Source: Thermoprotei archaeon
GTDB taxonomy: Archaea > Thermoproteota > Nitrososphaeria > Geothermarchaeales > JDFR-13
DNA: 9,172 bases
Direction of reading: 5' to 3'
Assembly (NCBI GenBank): GCA_015661745.1
Contig: DQVL01000118.1
Coordinates: 1-9,172, forward strand
Position 1 is the first letter of the stretch; each line of letters begins with the position of its first letter. Shown here in pieces: positions 1 to 5,784 of this stretch. Both the position numbers and the translations under genes were made by a program. Under the pieces are notes generated by a model. The model worked only from the letters and a program-made list of their open reading frames with translations. It searched no databases and had not been told where the DNA came from.

Positions 1-391
1 CTATTGGACCCTTATTAGATGTTATTACGTGTTTACCATTATTTAGGGCTTCTCTTATGTGGCTATAGCCTGGTTCTCCATCGACTAGGTTAGTCGGTGT
101 TACCTCAATAACTAAGTCTATATCATCGTCATATATAGCTCTATATGAATCGACATCCAAGTATTTAGGATGAGCCTTGAGAGATCCATCTCTATCAATG
201 TATTTCAATATCATCCCAAGTTCTAATCCCTCTCCCGAATATACCGATCCCTTAACAGGGTCTATAATATATAAGACTTTAATATCTACTCTATAGCGTC
301 CCCTAAAGATATTAATATATTTATTTAATACCCTGATAAAGCCTTGGCCTACAACCCCAAATCCAATTAAACCAGTCTTTAAAACCCTCAT
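1..391 (-). CDS. hom: homoserine dehydrogenase, N-terminal part (cut by window edge)
   Basis: About 130 residues are readable on the minus strand from an ATG at 391-389, and the frame is still open at base 1. Homoserine dehydrogenase reduces aspartate semialdehyde to homoserine with NAD(P)H in the cytoplasm, on the route to threonine and methionine. The protein opens with a beta-strand and a Rossmann nucleotide-binding loop, GFGVVGQG at residues 10-17. It continues through a segment typical of the family (IEVTPTNL, then an AREALNNGKHV-like stretch read here as IREALNNGKHVI). It ends in TSNKGP at residues 124-129, the family's NK motif near the cofactor and active site. No Shine-Dalgarno site precedes the ATG, so the mRNA is probably leaderless. 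The fused aspartokinase found in some bacteria is absent on the N-terminal side. The substrate-binding and C-terminal parts lie outside the window. Identity is strong; intactness cannot be judged. Confidence 0.88.
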   Translation of the reverse strand, partial: MRVLKTGLIGFGVVGQGFIRVLNKYINIFRGRYRVDIKVLYIIDPVKGSVYSGEGLELGMILKYIDRDGSLKAHPKYLDVDSYRAIYDDDIDLVIEVTPTNLVDGEPGYSHIREALNNGKHVITSNKGPI

Positions 392-406
392 AATAATTGT
401 ATAGCG

Positions 407-422
407 TTAATGATATCATTAA
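407..422. promoter_or_regulatory. perfect 16-bp palindrome over the likely hom promoter
   Basis: TTAATGATATCATTAA reads the same on both strands. It ends 15 bases upstream of the homoserine dehydrogenase start at 391. With no ribosome binding site, that gene is probably leaderless, which places the TATA element about 26 bases upstream, around 417-425 (TTTTAA on the minus strand). The palindrome therefore overlaps the predicted TATA box, a position suited to a repressor. The sequence is seen directly; the role as an operator is inference. Confidence 0.4.
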
Positions 423-481
423 AATTAGTTATTAGGTTCTATAGATACCAATATTCATATAAATTTTTTATCTCCTTATTG

Positions 482-696
482 TTTGAAAGACCCCTTCCGA
501 ATGGGAGGCGATAGTTTCAAATATTCCTATGAACCTTGGATTTTCTGGGATTTTCCCATTGAGAATAGAGACTTGAGTAGCCCATGCCTTAACGAGAGGT
601 ATGGGATGGGGGAGCTGTGAAATCCCCAGATGAAGTATTGGTGAGAAGCCAGCATGGAAAGGGATAAACCACATCCATCAAGACGGGGTGGTTCAC
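482..696 (+). ncRNA. GC-rich hairpin island: candidate structured RNA or relic IS200/IS605 right end
   Basis: This stretch is about 47% G+C (103 of 220 bases counted over 481-700), between flanks far richer in A+T. It contains successive stem-loops: TTTGAAA 482-488 with TTTCAAA 515-521, enclosing a CCTTCC/GGGAGG stem; TGGGA 546-550 with TCCCA 554-558; CCCATGCCT 581-589 with AGGTATGGG 597-605; GGGGA 609-613 with TCCCC 623-627; and AACCAC 667-672 with GTGGTT 688-693. In AT-rich thermophiles such islands usually mark structured RNA. A TATA-like TATAAATT at 458-465 would place a plus-strand start near 486, at the left foot of the first stem. An alternative is the decayed 3' end of an IS200/IS605 tnpB element with its guide-RNA region, since the last hairpin followed by TTCAC resembles such ends. 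A 68-codon minus-strand reading frame (674-468) covers the same stretch but has no recognisable family. The strand is uncertain. No SRP, RNase P or 5S RNA signature was recognised. Confidence 0.35.
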
Positions 697-747
697 TAGG
701 ATTATATAATAAGATTCCGGCTTTGGAGATAATTGAATTATATTAGG

Positions 748-770
748 TAGTTATATCTAGATTATAACTA
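748..770. promoter_or_regulatory. dyad over the likely core promoter of the S9C peptidase gene
   Basis: TAGTTATA at 748-755 and its exact complement TATAACTA at 763-770 flank a TCTAGAT spacer. The dyad spans 13 to 35 bases upstream of the ATG at 783. No Shine-Dalgarno site is visible, so transcription probably starts at or near the ATG, with the TATA element around 751-760 inside the dyad. The arms are AT-rich, so chance occurrence is possible; a role as operator is inferred only from position. Confidence 0.3.
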
Positions 771-782
771 TAAATTAAATAT

Positions 783-2720
783 ATGAGTGATAAACTTGAT
801 TTTGAGTCTCTAACGAATCTGAGACTTGTATCAAGTCCTTCGATCTCTCCAGATGGTGGTAGAGTCCTATTCACAGTTTCTAGGATGGATTTAGATTCAG
901 ATAAATATATCAATAATATATGGCTATATGATGTTGAGAACGATACATATGATGCGGTTACCCAAGGACCCCATGACTTCTGTCCATTATGGAGTAGTAG
1001 AGGCGATCGATTCCTTTTTATGGGGAGGAGATATATTGAAGAAGGTAAACCGGGTATAGAGATATGGATCTCAAATATGGTTGGTGAGCCTAGACAGTTG
1101 ATTAAGTTGGAGGGTGGAGCATCAAAAGTTGAGTGGAGTAGGGATGATAAATATATCCTTGTATTGACTAGGGTTGGTGAGTTGGATAAGGATGTTAAAT
1201 ATGTTGAGAGGATACCTATATGGTTCAACGGTGAAGGCTTTATATATAATCTTAGGAGGCATATCCTCCTAGTAGACTCTATAAGTGGTGAATATAGGCA
1301 GTTAACCGATGGAGATATAAATGTTGTCGATGCATCTATAAGTCCAGATGGTAAATATATAGCCTATCTAGTATCTGGTGAAGAGTTAAAACCATATTTA
1401 ATAGATCTACACCTCCTAAATATAGAGAGTGGTGAGGATATTACATTGCTTAAGGGATATACAGCATGGAATGTTGGGTGGTCACCCGATGGAAGAAATA
1501 TACTTTTTGTAGGGCATGAACGACCCCGTGGATTAACTAGTCATAACAGACTTTATTTATATAGCCTTAAGAATGATGAAGTTAAATGTCTAACAAAGTC
1601 CCTAGATAAGAATGTAGCTAATACGTTAAACTGTGATACCCGTGGGCCTTCATGTTCCCCTAGATTTAAACCGTTAGATAGAGAGATATATTTTATAGTA
1701 ACCAATGGTGGATACACATCAATCTATAGAGCCGATTATGAAGGAGAGGTGGAGGAATATCTAAAGATCGATAAGTATTCGATAGATGAATTTGATGTAT
1801 CGAGAGATTTAACCGTTTTCACAGCGATGACCTTCGATAAGCCAAAGGAATTATATATATACATGGATGGAATGTATAAGAAGGTCACCAACTTCAACGA
1901 TATGTTTATTAAGAGATTCAGTTTATCAAGCGCTGAACACTTCAGATTTAGGGCTTCAGATGGTGTGGATATAGATGGGTGGATTATGAAGCCCCTAAAC
2001 TTAGATGGTGATAAGAAGATACCATGGATACTCTATATACATGGAGGTCCAAAGACAATTTTTGGATATAGCTTTATGGAGGAGTTCCAATTATATATAA
2101 ATAAAGGGTATGGAGTTGTATTTATAAATCCGAGGGGGAGTGACGGCTATACAGAAGAATTTGCAGATATTAGGAAGCACTATGGTGAGAGGGACTATCA
2201 AGATTTGATGGAGGCTGTAGATTATGTAACTAAAAAATATAGTTTTCTAGATTCATCAAGAATAGGTGTTGCCGGAGGTAGCTATGGAGGCTTTATGACG
2301 AATTGGATAGTAACTCATACCGACAAGTTTAAAGCAGCCGTTACTATGCGGTCTATATGCAATTGGATCTCATTCTATGGAACGACTGATATCGGCTTCT
2401 ACTTCGCCGAGGATCAAATAGGCTGTATACCATGGAGAGACCCCTCTAAATGTATGGAGAAGAGCCCAATATTCTATGTTGAGAATGTAAAGACACCTAC
2501 ATTAATAATCCACTCTATTGAAGATTATCGATGCTGGCTAGATCAAGCTCTAGAATTCTTTACAGCGTTGAAGATGGTTGGTGTTGAGACTAAGATGGCT
2601 CTATTTCCTAAGGAGAATCATGATCTAAGTAGGACTGGTAAGCCTAAGCATAGGGTTGAGAGGTTAAAGACTATAGTTGAGTGGTTCGATAAATATCTTA
2701 AGGCTGTTGAGGAGAAGTAG
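783..2720 (+). CDS. S9C-family serine peptidase (acylaminoacyl-peptidase-like)
   Basis: This 645-residue protein is a prolyl-oligopeptidase-family enzyme, expected in the cytoplasm, that cleaves short or N-acylated peptides. Residues about 10-385 form a seven-bladed beta-propeller, with repeated blade signatures such as SISPDGG, SISPDGK and WSPDGR. Residues about 390-640 form the alpha/beta hydrolase. The oxyanion region HGGP is at 420-423. The catalytic triad is complete: Ser500 in GGSYGG, Asp581 in IEDYRC and His613 in ENHDLS. The order and the DYRC and ENHDLSR contexts match acylaminoacyl peptidases rather than classical prolyl oligopeptidase. The length is normal and no signal peptide is seen. 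The ATG at 783 gives the usual family N-terminus; no ribosome binding site precedes it, suggesting a leaderless mRNA. A surface-nuclease gene starts just after its stop, so the two are probably co-transcribed. Substrate preference (acyl-peptide release versus general oligopeptidase) cannot be told from sequence. Confidence 0.93.
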   Translation: MSDKLDFESLTNLRLVSSPSISPDGGRVLFTVSRMDLDSDKYINNIWLYDVENDTYDAVTQGPHDFCPLWSSRGDRFLFMGRRYIEEGKPGIEIWISNMVGEPRQLIKLEGGASKVEWSRDDKYILVLTRVGELDKDVKYVERIPIWFNGEGFIYNLRRHILLVDSISGEYRQLTDGDINVVDASISPDGKYIAYLVSGEELKPYLIDLHLLNIESGEDITLLKGYTAWNVGWSPDGRNILFVGHERPRGLTSHNRLYLYSLKNDEVKCLTKSLDKNVANTLNCDTRGPSCSPRFKPLDREIYFIVTNGGYTSIYRADYEGEVEEYLKIDKYSIDEFDVSRDLTVFTAMTFDKPKELYIYMDGMYKKVTNFNDMFIKRFSLSSAEHFRFRASDGVDIDGWIMKPLNLDGDKKIPWILYIHGGPKTIFGYSFMEEFQLYINKGYGVVFINPRGSDGYTEEFADIRKHYGERDYQDLMEAVDYVTKKYSFLDSSRIGVAGGSYGGFMTNWIVTHTDKFKAAVTMRSICNWISFYGTTDIGFYFAEDQIGCIPWRDPSKCMEKSPIFYVENVKTPTLIIHSIEDYRCWLDQALEFFTALKMVGVETKMALFPKENHDLSRTGKPKHRVERLKTIVEWFDKYLKAVEEK

Positions 2721-2721
2721 A

Positions 2722-3300
2722 TTGAGGAGAATATATTTAATGGGTATTGCATATCTAATTTTTACCATAACCTCTATCCAACTTGTCTATTCATCTCCTG
2801 AGGTATGTGGATATATTGATGAGGTGGTTGATGGAGATACTCTATGGATGTCTATTGATAAAGTCTATATAGATAGATATATGGATTTCATGGATGAAGC
2901 CGTTAAGGTTAGGCTGGCTGATATAGATGCACCAGAGTTGTCTACACCTGAGGGGTTAGCCAGTAGAGATGAATTGTTGAGGCTCATAAATGAATATGGT
3001 AATTATGCATGTTTAAACGTTGACGATGAATATGTATATGATGTATATGGTAGGGTAATAGAAATATTATATTTGAGTTATAATGCGACTCACCTACTAA
3101 ATGTGAATCAGTATCTTGTTGAGAATGGATATGCATTATATATTGATTACCAGAATGAATTTGGTTTGGATTCTTTTAACATATATATATCCAAGAATAG
3201 TGAATTGGTGCAGCCTAGTCTACCCGATATCTATATAATTATGTTTATAGCGATTATAGTCGCTATATACTTGGTTAAACGTAGAAAAATCTTATTATAG
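2722..3300 (+). CDS. exported, membrane-anchored staphylococcal-nuclease-like (thermonuclease) protein
   Basis: Read from TTG 2722, this 192-residue protein has an N-terminal signal (MRR followed by a hydrophobic run to about residue 24), a thermonuclease OB-fold domain (about 28-155), and one C-terminal membrane helix (170-185) followed by KRRK. The nuclease domain should thus face outside, tethered to the membrane. Residues matching the Staphylococcus aureus active site are all present: Asp39 (VDGDT), Arg64, Asp69 and Glu72 (RLADIDAPE), and Arg111 (DVYGR). Cys29 and Cys97 are the only cysteines and could form a disulfide; NAT at 121-123 is a possible N-glycosylation site. Likely role: cutting external DNA or RNA. 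Start choice: TTG 2722 lies one base after the peptidase stop, has GAGGAG at 2709-2714, and supplies the positive n-region. ATG 2740, with GAGGAG at 2724-2729, is a real alternative. ATG 2677, inside the peptidase gene, would spoil the signal and is unlikely. Confidence 0.85.
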   Translation: MRRIYLMGIAYLIFTITSIQLVYSSPEVCGYIDEVVDGDTLWMSIDKVYIDRYMDFMDEAVKVRLADIDAPELSTPEGLASRDELLRLINEYGNYACLNVDDEYVYDVYGRVIEILYLSYNATHLLNVNQYLVENGYALYIDYQNEFGLDSFNIYISKNSELVQPSLPDIYIIMFIAIIVAIYLVKRRKILL

Positions 3301-3349
3301 ATATATAGATAGACATATACACAATTAATAATTGAATAAATTATTTTAC

Positions 3350-3370
3350 ACCTTTACCATGGTGAAAGGT
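3350..3370. promoter_or_regulatory. dyad immediately upstream of the tes promoter
   Basis: ACCTTT (3350-3355) and AAAGGT (3365-3370) are complementary and enclose the palindrome ACCATGGT (3356-3363) plus one extra G, giving 10 base pairs broken by a single bulge. It ends about eight bases before the TATA-like element of tes, where archaeal activators and repressors often bind. It is also more GC-rich than its surroundings. A terminator for the upstream nuclease gene is less likely, because no T-tract follows. Operator function is inference. Confidence 0.4.
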
Positions 3371-3378
3371 ATAAAATC

Positions 3379-3427
3379 TTTAAATATGAATCTAATTCCA
3401 TTATATGATAATGAATTTCTAAGGGTG
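3379..3427 (+). promoter_or_regulatory. tes promoter and ribosome binding site
   Basis: TTTAAATAT at 3379-3387 is a good archaeal TATA box. A transcription start is expected roughly 26 bases downstream of its centre, near 3408, giving a leader of about 25 bases. The leader carries GGGTG at 3423-3427, five bases before the ATG at 3433, matching the archaeal anti-Shine-Dalgarno sequence. This gene is therefore translated from a leadered mRNA, unlike the probably leaderless peptidase and homoserine dehydrogenase genes. Confidence 0.5.
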
Positions 3428-3432
3428 TTACT

Positions 3433-5286
3433 ATGTCAGAGCTACAAATCGATTTAAAACGTTATTTTAGGGAGGATGGCTACGTCAACTATGATGAGTT
3501 AAGTAAGGTTAAGGATAGTATGATCTTCGCCTTGGTCGGTCAGAAAATAGTTGAGGAGACTATGCCGAAGGAGGGTGTAGATTTCCAGTTTAAGATTAGA
3601 GCTAAGGTACCTATTAGAGATGGAGAGAAGAAGATTAAGAGTACATTAAGTATATGCCCGGAATGTAGAAGCCTGATTAGAGGCGTTGTATTGGAGAGGG
3701 ATGGTGCAATCTATATTAGAAAGGTGTGTCCCGACCATGGAGAAATAGAGGAGGTATATTGGAGTGACGCTGAATTCTTCTATAAAAAGAGTAAGGAATC
3801 ATATGATGGCCATGGAGTAAGCAATCCATTTGTGGATCTTGTTAATCCCTGTCCATACAACTGTGGGTTATGTGCTAGACATAAGAGTCATACAGCTCTG
3901 CTGAACCTGGTTATTACCAATAGATGTCACCTATCATGTTGGTACTGTTTCTTCTATGCTGAGGCTGCTGGATACATATTCGAGCCTACACTAGATCATA
4001 TAAGGTTTATGATGGAGTCTGCAAGGAGTATGGAGCCAGTACCTGCAATGGCGTTACAGATTACTGGTGGAGAGCCTACTCTAAGGGAAGACTTGGTTGA
4101 GATTGTTAAGATGGCTAAGGAACTAGGCTTTGTACATGTACAGCTTAATACAACGGGTATAAACTTCGTTGATAGGCCAGAGTATTTAAGGGAGTTGAGG
4201 TTGGCTGGTGTAAATACTCTCTATATGAGCTTTGACGGTGTAACTCCATATACGAATCCTAAGAATCATTGGGAAGTTCCATTTATTTTTGATGCAGCTA
4301 GGAAATCTGGTATGGGCATAGTCCTTGTACCCACTGTTATTAGGACTGTTAATGATCATGAAGTTGGTCCAATGCTGTACTTTGCCTTAAGACATAATGA
4401 CGTCGTTAGGGGATTGAATTATCAGCCTGTAAGCTTGGTAGGTAGAATGCCTAAACATGAGAGGCAGAGGCTTAGGATCACCATCCCCGATGTAGTTAGA
4501 CTTGTTGAGGAGCATACGAATGGAGAGGTCCTGATGGATCACTGGTTCTCTGTTCCATTTACAGCTCCTATAAGTGAGTTTATAGAGTTGGTAACTGGTA
4601 AGCATCAGTTCAAGATGACTAATCACTTTGCCTGTGGAGTTGCTACATATCTATTCCAGGATCAGAAGACTGGTAAGATTACACCATTACCAAAGTTTAT
4701 GGATGTTGAGGAATTATCTAATTACCTTAAGGAATTGAATGAGTATATGAGGAAGGGTGGAAGTAGAAAGTTGGCTTTGATGAAGCTCCTCGCCAAGATC
4801 CCATCCTTCATAGATCGGAAGGAGACTCCAGAACAGCTTAGGAAGAAGGGTAGGATATATAAGATACTCTTTGATGTCTTCGCAAGACATGACTATAGCT
4901 CCCTAGGTAAGTTCCATCTAAATACTCTATACGTTGGTATGATGCATTTCCAGGATGAGTATAACTATGATGTAGCTAGGATCCAGAGATGTGATATACA
5001 CTATGTAGGTCCAGATGGTAGGATAATGCCCTTCTGTACATATAATGTGATGCCTGAGATGTATAGGGACAGGCTTATCAAGAGGTATTCACTAAGTTTA
5101 AGAGAGTATCTTAAGAGAACAGGTTTAAAGAGTCTTAGTCAGGAGAGGTATAGAAGGAATATCAAGAGGTTAGAGGCTGATCCACTATATAGAATGACTT
5201 ATGATGGCTTCTGGGATCCAGATAGCATCTCCTATGAGGAGAAGAAGAGGATATCTATCAAGTTCGGTATTCCAGTCGTCGAGTAA
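3433..5286 (+). CDS. tes: tetraether lipid synthase (radical SAM, Tes)
   Basis: This 617-residue radical SAM enzyme belongs to the COG1964 family of Methanocaldococcus MJ0619, known to join the phytanyl ends of two archaeol-type lipids through new C-C bonds, giving membrane-spanning tetraethers (GDGT). The radical SAM cluster motif is Cys165-x3-Cys169-x2-Cys172 (CHLSCWYC), followed by the SAM-binding GGEPT at 212-216. Before it lie CPEC (75-78) with Cys99 in CPDHG, a rubredoxin-like metal site, and Cys140/Cys144/Cys147 in the NPCPYNCGLCARHKSHT region typical of this family. Cys401, Cys520 and Cys535 further on can serve the auxiliary clusters. No signal peptide or membrane helix is seen; the enzyme should act at the inner membrane face. 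Strong Shine-Dalgarno and TATA elements precede it. Thermoproteota can carry several COG1964 paralogues, so a related lipid cross-linking reaction remains possible. Family assignment is very sure; the exact reaction is less so. Confidence 0.88.
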   Translation: MSELQIDLKRYFREDGYVNYDELSKVKDSMIFALVGQKIVEETMPKEGVDFQFKIRAKVPIRDGEKKIKSTLSICPECRSLIRGVVLERDGAIYIRKVCPDHGEIEEVYWSDAEFFYKKSKESYDGHGVSNPFVDLVNPCPYNCGLCARHKSHTALLNLVITNRCHLSCWYCFFYAEAAGYIFEPTLDHIRFMMESARSMEPVPAMALQITGGEPTLREDLVEIVKMAKELGFVHVQLNTTGINFVDRPEYLRELRLAGVNTLYMSFDGVTPYTNPKNHWEVPFIFDAARKSGMGIVLVPTVIRTVNDHEVGPMLYFALRHNDVVRGLNYQPVSLVGRMPKHERQRLRITIPDVVRLVEEHTNGEVLMDHWFSVPFTAPISEFIELVTGKHQFKMTNHFACGVATYLFQDQKTGKITPLPKFMDVEELSNYLKELNEYMRKGGSRKLALMKLLAKIPSFIDRKETPEQLRKKGRIYKILFDVFARHDYSSLGKFHLNTLYVGMMHFQDEYNYDVARIQRCDIHYVGPDGRIMPFCTYNVMPEMYRDRLIKRYSLSLREYLKRTGLKSLSQERYRRNIKRLEADPLYRMTYDGFWDPDSISYEEKKRISIKFGIPVVE

Positions 5287-5296
5287 TTCCTACTAC

Positions 5297-5303
5297 TTTT
5301 TTT
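5297..5303 (+). terminator. T-tract terminator after tes
   Basis: Seven consecutive T residues begin 11 bases after the tes stop codon. T-runs of this kind end transcription by archaeal RNA polymerase without needing a hairpin, and none is visible here. Confidence 0.45.
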
Positions 5304-5304
5304 C

Positions 5305-5353
5305 TATAAATTATTTATCACGTATTAGAAATCTTATTGATTCTATTGGAGGT
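5305..5353 (+). promoter_or_regulatory. promoter and ribosome binding site of the 139-residue protein
   Basis: TATAAATT at 5305-5312 follows the tes T-tract directly and predicts a start near 5335. GGAGGT at 5348-5353 is a full Shine-Dalgarno match, 11 bases ahead of the ATG at 5365, a slightly long spacing. The small gene is thus likely transcribed independently of tes. Confidence 0.4.
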
Positions 5354-5364
5354 AAGGTTTTGAT

Positions 5365-5784
5365 ATGGCTGTTATATATCGTATAAACCTTGATTACTAC
5401 AATTCATATCATGATTTCAAGCTTAAACTGGACGGTAGGTTATATAGGTATATCGAGGGGGGATGGTCTGAAGTTGAAGGTGTAGAGATAGATCCAGATG
5501 AACGTTTCATCCTATTTTTTGAGAGGGTCTTCACACATTATCTTAGGAAACTTACGTTTAATGATATAGTGACGGCCGATGATTATGAGCTTGAAGTGTA
5601 TATGTATGAATCTAATGATCCCGGTTTAATAAGTATCCATAGATGTGAGTGGGAGCGTCCAATACCTCCTATCACATATTATCATGTCTATAAATATTTT
5701 GATGGTGATGAGAGTTTTGGTGACTATGAAAAGGATAAGCTTAAAAAATTTATTTTAGAGCATGGTATAAACTATGATCTCTAG
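5365..5784 (+). CDS. hypothetical acidic protein, family not recognised
   Basis: This 139-residue protein is not recognised. It appears real: it has a TATA-like element and a GGAGGT ribosome binding site, its codon use matches its neighbours (ATA Ile, AGA/AGG Arg), and its composition is that of a soluble folded protein. It is rich in Tyr, Asp and Glu, with alternating hydrophobic residues suggesting beta-strands in the first half (YRINLDYY, FKLKLDGRLYRYI). A central stretch (FERVFTHYLRKLTFNDIV) looks helical, and a charged C-terminal helix (EKDKLKKFILEHG) closes it. The single cysteine is in HRCEWERPIPP at about 91-101, a motif worth using in searches. There is no signal peptide, membrane helix or metal motif. 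Its stop codon overlaps that of the convergent hydrolase gene. Downstream position relative to tes gives no safe functional link, because a terminator and promoter separate them. Confidence 0.7.
   Translation: MAVIYRINLDYYNSYHDFKLKLDGRLYRYIEGGWSEVEGVEIDPDERFILFFERVFTHYLRKLTFNDIVTADDYELEVYMYESNDPGLISIHRCEWERPIPPITYYHVYKYFDGDESFGDYEKDKLKKFILEHGINYDL

Noticed and set aside
743..1228. Minus-strand open frame of 161 codons
   Set aside because: It lies opposite the N-terminal part of the well-supported S9C peptidase gene and has low-complexity Ser/Leu/Ile composition typical of an antisense shadow.
2677..2721. ATG 2677 as start of the nuclease gene
   Set aside because: It would overlap the peptidase gene by 44 bases and place a run of arginines far ahead of the signal peptide; TTG 2722 or ATG 2740 with ribosome binding sites fit better.
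3405..3422. Five-codon upstream frame in the tes leader
   Set aside because: The predicted transcription start lies at about the same place, so it may not be transcribed; it has no ribosome binding site and is likely chance.
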